A stretch of 58,889 nt of DNA from Gordonia otitidis NBRC 100426. Lineage in GTDB: Bacteria; Actinomycetota; Actinomycetes; Mycobacteriales; Mycobacteriaceae. Position numbers and translations under genes: made by a program. Positions 17,671-25,744 of this stretch are shown piece by piece (the stretch's first letter is position 1; every line of letters starts with the position of its first letter). A model generated the notes under the pieces. That model searched no databases. It was given only the letters and a program-made list of their open reading frames with translations, and had not been told where the DNA came from. The stretch lies in NCBI RefSeq assembly GCF_000248075.1, contig NZ_BAFB01000242.1, positions 1 through 58,889 on the forward strand, in the 5' to 3' direction.

Positions 17671-17676
17671 ATTTCC

Positions 17677-18966
17677 GTGCGTGCACTCACCTATCCGACG
17701 TTCCGTCGGCTGTTCGGTGCGCAGGTGGCGTCGCTTCTCGGCACCGGTCTGCTCACCGTCGCGTTGGGTCTGCTCGCCTACGATCTCGCAGGCCCCGACG
17801 CCGGACGCGTACTCGGCACGGCGCTCGCGGTGAAGATGGTCGCGTACGTGGTCATGGCCCCGGTGATGCGCACGCTGGTCGCAGGACTACCCGCGGCCCG
17901 CGTACTCGTCGGCGCCGATCTCGTGCGATTCGCCATGGCCTGCTGTCTGCCCTGGGTCGGTCACGTGTGGCAGGTCTATCTCCTCGTGTTCGCTCTGCAG
18001 ACCGCGTCGGCGACGTTCACGCCGACATTTTCGTCGACCATCGCACGCGTGGTCGACGACCGGGACGACTACTCGTCGGCCGTGGCCGCGTCGCGCGTCG
18101 CCTACGACCTCGAATCCATCGGCTCGCCGCTGATTGCCGCCGCACTACTGACCGTCGTCTCGTATTCGACGCTGTTCGTCGGCACCGCGGTGGGCTTCGC
18201 GGCGTCGGCGCTGCTCGTGGTGTCCTGCGGCTTGCATCGGCTCCGCGGTGTCGACAACACAGGTACGCGCAGCCGCGACACCTTCGTCCGCCGGACCTCG
18301 TCGGGTGCACGAATCATGCTGATACGCCGACCGTTGCGCGGAGTCCTGTGGATCAACGTGGCGGTTGCCGCGGCGACTGCGCTCGTCATGGTCGGCACGG
18401 TCGTGATCGTGCGTGGCGACCTCGGACGCTCGGCATCCTGGGTCGCCGTGGCGCTCGGCGCATTCGGCGCGGGATCGATCGTCGCGGCGGTCGTGGGACC
18501 GGCGGTCTTCCGTCGATTCGGAACGTTCGTACCGATGGTGATCGGCGCGTCGACCTGCGTGTTCGGCGTCGCCGTCGTCGCGGCATGGTTGGCGGCGTCA
18601 TCGTCGGTCCCGTTACTGCTCATTCCGTTGCTCGCCCTGTGGTCGGCGCTCGGCGCCGCGACGTCGACCATCTCGACCGGCACCGCGCGTCTCCTGCGCG
18701 ATGACACCACCGACGCCGACCGCGACGATGTGTTCACCGCGCAGTTCTCGCTGTCCCACGCCGCGTTTCTCGTCACCTATCCGCTGGCAGGTCTCGCCGC
18801 GTCGACGGATGGCCGGGCCGCATGCACCGCCGGGCTGGCCGTGCTCGCACTCGTCGGACTGCTCGGCGCGACGCTCAGTTGGCGCAGCTCACCCGTGATC
18901 AGGCGAATACGCCCTGCTCTCTCCCTTACGATGAACCGAGCGACCGCCACAGCGAACGAACGGTGA
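17677..18966 (+). CDS. MFS transporter, probable metal or drug exporter
   Basis: A 429-residue major facilitator superfamily protein with about 12 hydrophobic segments. I start it at GTG 17677 because the upstream in-frame GTG at 17641 lies inside the operator, and TACAAT sits 6 bases before 17677. The central loop has a basic stretch (RSRDTFVRRTSSGARIMLIRRPLRG split around residues 205-230). The stop is 9 bases before arsR, so the two form an operon. Pairing with an SmtB/NmtR-type metal sensor points to metal export, which is unusual for MFS proteins; no substrate-defining motif is visible. The family could equally be a drug exporter. Confidence 0.85.
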   Translation: MRALTYPTFRRLFGAQVASLLGTGLLTVALGLLAYDLAGPDAGRVLGTALAVKMVAYVVMAPVMRTLVAGLPAARVLVGADLVRFAMACCLPWVGHVWQVYLLVFALQTASATFTPTFSSTIARVVDDRDDYSSAVAASRVAYDLESIGSPLIAAALLTVVSYSTLFVGTAVGFAASALLVVSCGLHRLRGVDNTGTRSRDTFVRRTSSGARIMLIRRPLRGVLWINVAVAAATALVMVGTVVIVRGDLGRSASWVAVALGAFGAGSIVAAVVGPAVFRRFGTFVPMVIGASTCVFGVAVVAAWLAASSSVPLLLIPLLALWSALGAATSTISTGTARLLRDDTTDADRDDVFTAQFSLSHAAFLVTYPLAGLAASTDGRAACTAGLAVLALVGLLGATLSWRSSPVIRRIRPALSLTMNRATATANER

Positions 18967-18975
18967 CCACAGCGG

Positions 18976-19374
18976 ATGAAACAGGCAGCCGAGCACGAGC
19001 GCACCGGCGGCAAGCGATCGTCGGCCGTCACGGCATCCGTCCCGAGCCTCGAGCACCGCGTCAGCCCCGACCCCGCACTTCTCGGCACAGCGACGGCCCT
19101 GTTCACGATGCTCTCGGACCCGACCAGGCTGCACATCCTGTGGTCGTTGCGCGAGGAGGAGCTCGACGTCGGAGCGCTCACCGACGCTGTCGGAGCGTCG
19201 CGGACCGCGGTCAGTCAGCACCTCGCGAAACTGCGCTTCACCGGTCTCGTCGACACGAGACGCGAGGGACGTCGAATCATCTACCGGCTGCGTGACGGCC
19301 ACGTCGGCAGGGTCATCGCAGAGGCGCTCAATCACGCCGACCATCAGATGTCCGGCGAGCCGACGCACGGCTGA
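18976..19374 (+). CDS. ArsR/SmtB-family metal-sensing repressor
   Basis: A 132-residue winged-helix repressor. The recognition region is VGASRTAVSQHLAKLRFTGLV (split: VGASRTAVSQHL, AKLRFTGLV) and the wing is RREGRRIIYRL. The C-terminal helix reads DGHVGRVIAEALNHADH, which fits the alpha-5 metal site D-x-H-x10-H-x2-H of SmtB, CzrA and NmtR; this predicts Zn, Ni or Co sensing rather than Cu or As. No Cys pair of the ArsR alpha-3 type is present. It probably binds the 12-2-12 palindrome upstream of the MFS gene and regulates both. Confidence 0.9.
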   Translation: MKQAAEHERTGGKRSSAVTASVPSLEHRVSPDPALLGTATALFTMLSDPTRLHILWSLREEELDVGALTDAVGASRTAVSQHLAKLRFTGLVDTRREGRRIIYRLRDGHVGRVIAEALNHADHQMSGEPTHG

Positions 19375-19407
19375 GCCGGCCCGCCTGCTCACCGGCGGAC
19401 GCACGCT

Positions 19408-19438
19408 TTGCCTGATTCGACGGCCGACCTCCTACACT
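19408..19438 (+). promoter_or_regulatory. Promoter of the leader ORF and UbiB-like gene
   Basis: TTGCCT (19408-19413) and TACACT (19433-19438) are separated by 19 bp. The predicted start of transcription, 7 bases after the -10 box, falls on the A of the ATG at 19446. Confidence 0.5.
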
Positions 19439-19445
19439 GGGCGCG

Positions 19446-19487
19446 ATGCGACAGCTTGCAACGACGACGAACAGGCCGCAGCGATGA
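19446..19487 (+). CDS. 13-codon leader ORF upstream of the UbiB-like kinase
   Basis: A short ORF, ATG to TGA, encoding MRQLATTTNRPQR. Its ATG lies where a leaderless transcript from TACACT would begin, and its TGA overlaps the next ATG as ATGA, the arrangement for translational coupling. The downstream gene lacks a Shine-Dalgarno sequence, so ribosomes arriving on the leader ORF may be how it is translated. The peptide includes three Thr and two Arg residues but no obvious attenuator run. Coding status is inferred from position only. Confidence 0.4.
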   Translation: MRQLATTTNRPQR

Positions 19488-20872
19488 CGAACAGGCCGAC
19501 GATGGACAGCACGGTCGACGACGGCCGCCGCGCGCGTCTGCGCCCGGCGTCGTCCATTGCCGAGATCGCGCGTCTCGGCACGACCACGGCCCACGCGACG
19601 CTGGGCGTCGGAAGATTCCTCCTGCACACCGCAGTCGACGCTGCGCATCTGCGTGCCCCGAGCGGCAAACGTGCGGCAGCCGAGGTGCGTGCGACGTTCG
19701 AGCATCTCGGACCCACGTACGTGAAGCTCGGGCAGCTCATCGCGTCGAGTCCCGGCGTATTCACCGAGACGCTGGCCGCCGAGTTCGAATCGCTGCTCGA
19801 CCGTGTCCCGCCTGCCGATCCGGCCGCGATCCGACGGGTCTTCGTCGACGAGATCGGTAGTCCGCCAGAAGACGTGTTCGCGAAGTTCGACCCGACGCCG
19901 ATCGCATCGGCCTCCATCGCGCAGGTTCACACTGCGACGCTGCACGACGGGGAGGAGGTCGTCGTGAAGATCCAACGTCCGGGGATCGCCGAACGACTCG
20001 CGCCCGACGTCGCGATCCTCGAACGGCTCGCGGGGCTCGCCGAGATCTCGGAGTACGGACGGATGTTGTCGGCCCGGCACGTCGTCGAGGATTTCGCCGA
20101 CGGACTCGATGCAGAACTCGACTTCCGCAACGAGGCCGCCGCCATGCGCGAGTGGTACGAGTGTCTACGGCCGGGACCGTTCGGTGATCGCGTGCGAGTG
20201 CCGCGGGTCCACGACGACCTCACCACCGCACGCGTCATGACGATGGAGCGCATCTACGCCACACGGATCGACGACGCCGCGGCCGTGCGCGCCGCAGGTC
20301 ACGACGGCGTAGCGCTGTGCCGCACCCTGCTGTTGTCGCTGCTCGAGTCGGCGTTCCACGGCGGGCTGTTCCACGGCGACCTGCATGCGGGCAACGTGCT
20401 CGTCGACGCTCAGGGCCGCCTGGTCCTGCTCGATTTCGGCATCGTCGGACGCTTCACACCGCGCACCCGGCGCATTCTGCGCCAACTCGTCGTCGACTTG
20501 ATCGTCCGTAACGACTACGAATCCGCCGGCCGTGCCATCTTCCTGCTCGGGGCGGTACGCAAACCGGGTTCATCCGCACAGGGCGGCGCCGACATCCAGA
20601 AGGTGACGACCCCGCTGTCGAGCACCGATCTCGGCGACATGAGCTACACCGATCTCGGACGCCAACTCGCGGCGGTCGCACGCGCCCACGACGCCCGACT
20701 CCCCCGCGAACTGGTGCTCGTCGGCAAACAGCTGCTCTACGTCGAGAAGTACATGAAACTGCTGGCACCCCGCTGGAAGGCGATGTCGGACCGGGAGATC
20801 TACGGCTACATGGCCGGGATCATGAAGGAAACCGAACGGGATCGGCGTGCCGATCGTGCCGGCATGAGCTGA
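19484..20872 (+). CDS. UbiB/ABC1 (ADCK) family kinase-like protein
   Basis: A 462-residue protein of the ABC1/UbiB atypical kinase family. Visible are the family KxGQ motif in YVKLGQLIASSPG (about residue 80), an Ala-rich nucleotide loop ASASIAQVH in place of a Gly-rich loop, the VVVKIQRPG lysine, the catalytic HGDLHAGNV and the LLDFGIVG metal motif. Family members support quinone or lipid homeostasis. There is no C-terminal membrane pair, unlike E. coli UbiB. ATG 19484 is coupled to the leader ORF; ATG 19502 is an alternative. Confidence 0.9.
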   Translation: MTNRPTMDSTVDDGRRARLRPASSIAEIARLGTTTAHATLGVGRFLLHTAVDAAHLRAPSGKRAAAEVRATFEHLGPTYVKLGQLIASSPGVFTETLAAEFESLLDRVPPADPAAIRRVFVDEIGSPPEDVFAKFDPTPIASASIAQVHTATLHDGEEVVVKIQRPGIAERLAPDVAILERLAGLAEISEYGRMLSARHVVEDFADGLDAELDFRNEAAAMREWYECLRPGPFGDRVRVPRVHDDLTTARVMTMERIYATRIDDAAAVRAAGHDGVALCRTLLLSLLESAFHGGLFHGDLHAGNVLVDAQGRLVLLDFGIVGRFTPRTRRILRQLVVDLIVRNDYESAGRAIFLLGAVRKPGSSAQGGADIQKVTTPLSSTDLGDMSYTDLGRQLAAVARAHDARLPRELVLVGKQLLYVEKYMKLLAPRWKAMSDREIYGYMAGIMKETERDRRADRAGMS

Positions 20873-20963
20873 TACCCACGCACCGCCCATTAGGGTGAGA
20901 GCGTTGACTGCGGCCCGCTCGACTTTGACCATGCGCCGGGCCCGAACCGACCAGGAGTCGAGA

Positions 20964-22550
20964 ATGAGACGAGTTTGGCTGGCGTTGCTGGCATTCCTCG
21001 GTGTTGCCTGCATCACCGCGGCCATCGCCATCCCGGCGTTCCTCGTGCCCCAGTTGCGCGTCGTCCCGTTGGACCTCGACATCACGTCGGATGCGACAAC
21101 GGTGCCCGCCGACGGCTCTGCGGGTGAACGCTTCCCCGCGGTGATCTTCGACCGCTGCTCTGTCTCTCAGGACAAGGCACGCACGCTCGACGCACACCTG
21201 ACGCAGCAGCGACGCAGCGTGATCGTCAACCCATCGGACAGGCGGCAGGCGACGGTGCAGTCGGCGCAGACCGTGCAGATCGATCGATTCCGCGACGCAG
21301 ACGGCAAGGAGACACAGCCACCTGCCCCGCGCTCGGACGGCGACCTCAAATGCGACGACGGACTGCTCACCGCAACCATCGACCGCGTCTCGGTCAACCG
21401 GAAGACGTCGGTGCCCAACGGGACCGTGAGCTCGCTGCAGCTCGAAGCAGCTCCCGAGGGTGTCAACGTCAAGGACGTGTCGGTGCAGCTGCCCGATCGC
21501 AAGGGCTTCCAGTACAAGTTCGGCTTCAACGTCAAGAAGCGCGACTACCTCTACTACGACCTCAACACCCGCCAGGACGAGCCGGCCAAGTACGTCGGCG
21601 AGAAGACCTTCAACGGGGTCAAGACCTACGAATTCGTCTCGGAGGTTCCCGAGACCGATCTGTCGTCGCTGCCGAACGCACAGGGCGAAGCGGCACTGGG
21701 CACGATGCTGACGATGCCCGCCAAGTGGTGGGGCATCTCGGGCCGTGGGGTCAAGGCCGACGACAAGATCACGATGCATCGCTACGCGTCGGCGACCCGG
21801 CACGTCTTCGTCGAACCCGAGACCGGAACGATCGTCAACGGCCGGGAGGATCAGCACCAGTACTTCAAGTCCCCCGACCAGAGCGACGGAACACCTGCCC
21901 CCGTGCGGGATTTCAGACTGGATGCTCTCAAGGGCACCTTCCAGTGGTCCGACAGCACGGTCACCGCACAGGCCGATCGTGCCCAGCACTACATGAATCT
22001 GCTCAAGATGGGCGGCTTCTGGCTGCCCATCATCCTCGGTGTCGTGGGAGCGCTGCTCCTGTTGGCGTGGGCTCTGATCGTGTGGCGCACGCGCAAGACC
22101 GACAAGCCACAGGACGATCCTGACCTCTACGACAGCGATCCGCGGTACCTCGACGAGCACGAATCCGGAAGTGACCCGGACACCGCGACCACGACGGCGC
22201 TCGCCGGTACCGCGGTGGGAGCAGGCGTCGCGGGTCGTAATCGCCATGCCGCGGTCGAGGGCGACGACGCCGAGACGACGACAATCGACGAGGTGCCCAC
22301 GGCGGCCGCATACGACGCCGAGCACGACAACGCCTACATGTGGGACCGTCCCACCCAGCGCATTCCGCGTGTCGAGGGCCCTGCCGCCTCCGACACCCCG
22401 GACGGCGACGATCAACCGACCCGCCAGGTGCCCGCAGTCGACGACGACACCGCATCTGACGGCTCCGCATCTGACGGCTCCCCGCGCTCTGCGCTCGACG
22501 AGGCCCGCGCTTTCCGCCGCCGCGGTACGCACGACGACACAGGCGAGTGA
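20964..22550 (+). CDS. DUF3068 (PorA-family) cell-envelope protein
   Basis: A 528-residue protein. ATG 20964 has AGGAG at good spacing and is followed by a basic stretch and an N-terminal membrane helix; an upstream in-frame GTG (20895) would bury that helix. A large extracytoplasmic domain (residues 40-360) with Tyr-rich KKRDYLYYDLNTR is the DUF3068 domain annotated as PorA-type porin in mycolate bacteria. A second membrane helix (about 360-385) leads to an acidic cytoplasmic tail with Thr-rich and short repeated ASDGS segments. A pore function is a family annotation, not visible here. It ends at a strong bidirectional hairpin. Confidence 0.85.
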   Translation: MRRVWLALLAFLGVACITAAIAIPAFLVPQLRVVPLDLDITSDATTVPADGSAGERFPAVIFDRCSVSQDKARTLDAHLTQQRRSVIVNPSDRRQATVQSAQTVQIDRFRDADGKETQPPAPRSDGDLKCDDGLLTATIDRVSVNRKTSVPNGTVSSLQLEAAPEGVNVKDVSVQLPDRKGFQYKFGFNVKKRDYLYYDLNTRQDEPAKYVGEKTFNGVKTYEFVSEVPETDLSSLPNAQGEAALGTMLTMPAKWWGISGRGVKADDKITMHRYASATRHVFVEPETGTIVNGREDQHQYFKSPDQSDGTPAPVRDFRLDALKGTFQWSDSTVTAQADRAQHYMNLLKMGGFWLPIILGVVGALLLLAWALIVWRTRKTDKPQDDPDLYDSDPRYLDEHESGSDPDTATTTALAGTAVGAGVAGRNRHAAVEGDDAETTTIDEVPTAAAYDAEHDNAYMWDRPTQRIPRVEGPAASDTPDGDDQPTRQVPAVDDDTASDGSASDGSPRSALDEARAFRRRGTHDDTGE

Positions 22551-22633
22551 TCACCCGCCGTTGCTGAGCGGTCGGTCTCGGGCCCCGGCGCTGGACGCCG
22601 ACGCCGCGTCCTTTAGACCACCACCCCAGCACG

Positions 22634-22677
22634 ACGACGAGGGCCGGCGATCTGCGTAGATCGCCGGCCCTCGTCGT
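22634..22677. terminator. Bidirectional terminator hairpin
   Basis: A perfect 20-bp stem (arms 22634-22653 and 22658-22677) with a GCGT loop lies between the convergent DUF3068 and mycolyltransferase genes, serving both strands. The 167-bp gap holds nothing else that I can support. Confidence 0.85.
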
Positions 22678-22717
22678 GTTCAGCTGTTCAGTTGTGGACC
22701 GTCTCCGGCCCGAGCGC

Positions 22718-23677
22718 TCAGAAGAACGCGGGGCGGAAGGTGGTGTCCCACGACTGGCGGAAGTTCTCCTGCCAGTAGTCCCACCAGTGGTCACCGTCGG
22801 GGGTGATGTGGGTGGTGAGCTTGACGCCCGGAACCACGGCGACGCGCGGGATGTAGAGCTGCGTGCTGACCGATGCGGCCACCTCGAGCGGAACCATCTG
22901 CGAGAACTTGACCGGGTTGAAGTTTCCGCTGGTCGGGTTCACCGAGCTGTCGAACTTGCTGCCGAGGCCACTGCCGGCGGACAGGTACACGTGGTGGTTG
23001 GCGAGGTTGTTCGCGCTCAGGAACGGATCGTTCTGGAACCACTCACCGGCCGGGTAGAAGCCCCACATGTTGTTGGGGTCGCCGCCCATCGTCGCGACCG
23101 ACGCCTGGATGCCCTGCGTGAAGCCGGGGAACGTGACGGTCGGGTAGCCGCTGTAGGAAGCGACAGCCTTGTAGAAGCCCGGATGGCGCGACGCGAGGTT
23201 GAGCGCCGAGGTTCCCGACATCGACAGTCCGGCGATGCCGTTGCGGCGATTGTCGGAGTTGTGCTTGCTCTTCATGTACGCGGGCAGTTCGCGGGTGAGG
23301 AAGGTTTCCCACTTGTTCACGCCGAGTTTGGGATCTGTTCGCTCCCAGTCGGTGTAGAAGCTGCCGCCTCCACCGAAGGGGATCACAAGGTTGGTGCCCT
23401 TGCCGACCATGAACCGGTCGGCGCCGGTGTTGTTCTGCAGCCAGCCGCTGGTGTTGTTCGGGGCACGCAGACCGTCGAGCAGGTACAGCGTGGGCTTGGG
23501 GCCACCGCCGCCTCCGTCGACGATGCGCACCGGGATGTTCTTGTGCATCGACGCGGAGTACACGTATTCGGTCTGGCCGGCTGCATGGGCTTCAGGAGCG
23601 ACAGCCATGGTCAGGCCGCCGAGCGCCGCCATGGCGCCCACAGCGGCAACGAGGCGCTTGCGCGCACGAGTCAACAT
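22718..23677 (-). CDS. Antigen-85-type mycolyltransferase (secreted)
   Basis: A 319-residue protein with a signal peptide (basic start, Ala-rich core, AHAA cleavage region around residue 33). The esterase-D/Ag85 fold is marked by PTLYLLDGLRAPNNTSGW, the nucleophile GLSMSG (about residue 155) and the C-terminal DGDHWWDYW with the catalytic His. The middle acid is probably in the DSSVNPTSG region but is not certain. It transfers mycolic acids between trehalose esters and arabinogalactan in the cell wall. I chose ATG 23677, with AAGGACT upstream, because the signal peptide starts there; the open frame extends further. No LGFP repeats are attached. Confidence 0.95.
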   Translation of the reverse strand: MLTRARKRLVAAVGAMAALGGLTMAVAPEAHAAGQTEYVYSASMHKNIPVRIVDGGGGGPKPTLYLLDGLRAPNNTSGWLQNNTGADRFMVGKGTNLVIPFGGGGSFYTDWERTDPKLGVNKWETFLTRELPAYMKSKHNSDNRRNGIAGLSMSGTSALNLASRHPGFYKAVASYSGYPTVTFPGFTQGIQASVATMGGDPNNMWGFYPAGEWFQNDPFLSANNLANHHVYLSAGSGLGSKFDSSVNPTSGNFNPVKFSQMVPLEVAASVSTQLYIPRVAVVPGVKLTTHITPDGDHWWDYWQENFRQSWDTTFRPAFF

Positions 23678-23990
23678 ATGTGAAGAGTCCTTACGATCTT
23701 GACCCGGACGGGCCTCGTTCATACGGGCAGGAAATGGGGTCAGCGGCGACGCCGACTGAGTTGGTCCCCAACGCGACAGAGTGTAACGGCTCGATAACAC
23801 ACCGGCAAAAGCAGGATTCACTCTCGACCACGACTTGAGACAACATCCTGACGATCATCGCCTACCGCGCTCGGCGTGGTCGATATCGGGGCGGCGTCAA
23901 GTCGGTCACAGGAGCCGGCCATGCCGTTGTCATTCCCACGCCGAAGCACGAGCGCTACTGTCGAAGTCGATTCGCGCAGGAGGATGCCAG
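23678..23990. other. Divergent promoter region, 313 bp
   Basis: This gap separates the mycolyltransferase from the flavoprotein. On the minus strand it carries a well-formed promoter (23780-23808) giving a leader of about 95 bases. On the plus strand TACTGT at 23956-23961 is a possible -10 box for the flavoprotein, with no convincing -35. No ORF with coding character is seen. Confidence 0.6.
23780..23808 (-). promoter_or_regulatory. SigA-type promoter of the mycolyltransferase
   Basis: On the minus strand TTGCCG (23808-23803) and TACACT (23785-23780) are separated by exactly 17 bp. Transcription would start near 23773. Confidence 0.7.
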
Positions 23991-25652
23991 TTGTCGCAGC
24001 AACACGCCGACGCCATAGTCGTCGGGTCCGGGCTTGCCGGGCTCGTCGCCACCTACGAGCTCACCAAGGCGGGCCGTCGGGTGATCGTCGTCGATCAGGA
24101 GAACCGCAACAATCTCGGCGGCCAGGCGTTCTGGTCGCTCGGCGGACTCTTCCTCGTCGACACCCCAGAGCAGCGTCGACTCGGCATCCACGACTCCGCA
24201 GAGCTCGCACTGCAGGACTGGATGGGTTCTGCGGGCTTCGACCGCGACGACGAGGACTACTGGCCGCGGCAGTGGGCACGCGCCTACGTCGACTTCGCCG
24301 CGACGGAGAAGCGGCAGTACCTCCACGACCTCGGTCTACGCATCACCCCGGTCGTCGGATGGGCCGAACGCGGCGGCGGCTTCGCCGACGGCCACGGAAA
24401 CTCCGTGCCGCGTTTCCACCTGACCTGGGGCACCGGCCCCGAAGTGGTCCGGGTCTTCGCCGAGCCTGTGCTCGACGCCGAGCGACGCGGACTCGTCGAG
24501 TTCCGGTTCCGGCACCGCGTCGACGAGATCGTCGTCGAGGACGGCACGGCCGTCGGTGTGCGGGGAGCGAAGCTGGCGCCGACGGCGGTCGGGCGTGGCG
24601 AAGCATCGAACCGCGACGTGGTCGGCGAGTTCGAGATCCGCGGGGGTGCGGTCATCGTGACGACCGGCGGCATCGGCCACAACCACGAACTGATCCGCAA
24701 GAACTGGCCGACGGAGCGTCTCGGACCCGCGCCGAAGACGATGATCTCGGGAGTGCCGGCCTACGTCGACGGCCGCATGCTCGGCATCGCCGAGGATGCG
24801 GGCGCCAGCCTGGTCAACCGCGACCGCATGTGGCACTACACCGAGGGCATCCACAACTGGGATCCGATCTGGCCCGACCACGCCATCCGCATCATCCCGG
24901 GCCCGTCGTCGTTGTGGCTCGACGCCAACGGCAACCGCCTGGCACCGCCGAACTTTCCGGGTTTCGACACCAATTCGACGATGCGCGAGATCCTCGCGAC
25001 CGGCTACGACTACTCGTGGTTCATCCTCACGCAGTCGATCGTCGAGAAGGAGTTCGCACTGTCGGGTTCCGAGCAGAATCCCGACATCACCGACAAAGAC
25101 CTCAAGTTCGCGGCGAAGAGTCGCTTCGCGAAGGGCGCGCCCGGCCCTGTCGAGGCGTTCCTCCGCAACGGCAGCGACTTCGTCGTAGCCGACAACCTCG
25201 CCGATCTCGTCGCGGGCATGAACGAGATCAGCCGCGGCCCGAAGCTCGACCTGCAGCAGACCGAACGGATCGTCTCGGCCCGCGACAACGAGATCGACAA
25301 CAAGTTCTCCAAGGACGCGCAGTTGATGGCCATCACCAACGCGCGGCAGTTCCTCGGCGACAAGATCGTCCGGGTCGCCAAGCCTCACAAGCTCCTCGAT
25401 CCCGCCCACGGACCGCTGATCGGCGTACGCCTGAACATCCTGACCCGGAAGACATTGGGCGGCTTGGAAACCAACCTCGATTCGGCTGTGATGCGTCCCG
25501 ACGGTTCGGTTTTCGACGGCCTCTACGCAGCGGGCGAGGTGGCGGGCTTCGGTGGCGGCGGCGTACACGGGTACAACGCGCTCGAGGGTACGTTCCTCGG
25601 CGGCTGCATCTTCTCCGGCAGGGTTGCCGGGCGGGCCGTCGCGCGAGGTTGA
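23991..25652 (+). CDS. KstD-like FAD-binding dehydrogenase
   Basis: A 553-residue flavoprotein. I start at TTG 23991 because GGAGGA lies 7-8 bases upstream and the FAD motif AIVVGSGLAGLVATYELTKAG begins about ten residues in (AIVVGSGLAGL, then VATYELTKAG); earlier in-frame starts have no support. NNLGGQAFWSLGGLF and the C-terminal GLYAAGEVAGFGGGGVHGYNALEG (split: GLYAAGEVAGFGGGG, VHGYNALEG) are typical of the FAD-binding dehydrogenase group related to 3-ketosteroid dehydrogenases and fumarate reductases. No KstR-type box is seen upstream, unlike the other KstD-like gene. Substrate unknown. Confidence 0.85.
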   Translation: MSQQHADAIVVGSGLAGLVATYELTKAGRRVIVVDQENRNNLGGQAFWSLGGLFLVDTPEQRRLGIHDSAELALQDWMGSAGFDRDDEDYWPRQWARAYVDFAATEKRQYLHDLGLRITPVVGWAERGGGFADGHGNSVPRFHLTWGTGPEVVRVFAEPVLDAERRGLVEFRFRHRVDEIVVEDGTAVGVRGAKLAPTAVGRGEASNRDVVGEFEIRGGAVIVTTGGIGHNHELIRKNWPTERLGPAPKTMISGVPAYVDGRMLGIAEDAGASLVNRDRMWHYTEGIHNWDPIWPDHAIRIIPGPSSLWLDANGNRLAPPNFPGFDTNSTMREILATGYDYSWFILTQSIVEKEFALSGSEQNPDITDKDLKFAAKSRFAKGAPGPVEAFLRNGSDFVVADNLADLVAGMNEISRGPKLDLQQTERIVSARDNEIDNKFSKDAQLMAITNARQFLGDKIVRVAKPHKLLDPAHGPLIGVRLNILTRKTLGGLETNLDSAVMRPDGSVFDGLYAAGEVAGFGGGGVHGYNALEGTFLGGCIFSGRVAGRAVARG

Positions 25653-25732
25653 CCCGAGCGCGTCGTCGAGAACCTGTACCGGCAGGCGCCAGGTGAGGAC
25701 ACACTTTGCCCTAGACGGTTCCTCCTCTGCAC

Positions 25733-25738
25733 TAGAGT
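25733..25738 (+). promoter_or_regulatory. -10 box of the DyP gene
   Basis: TAGAGT ends 6 bases before GTG 25745, with no Shine-Dalgarno sequence, suggesting leaderless transcription. Confidence 0.5.
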
Positions 25739-25744
25739 GAAACC

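Noticed and set aside
20895..20963. Longer N-terminus of the DUF3068 protein starting at GTG 20895
   Set aside because: It would put about 23 polar residues before the membrane helix, whereas ATG 20964 has a good Shine-Dalgarno sequence. A TAGGGT hexamer at 20891-20896 is kept in mind as a possible promoter for the shorter form.
20820..22532. Minus-strand open frame of 570 codons opposite the DUF3068 gene
   Set aside because: It is Arg/His/Val-rich with no recognisable domain and mirrors the codon pattern of the real gene, as expected in GC-rich DNA.
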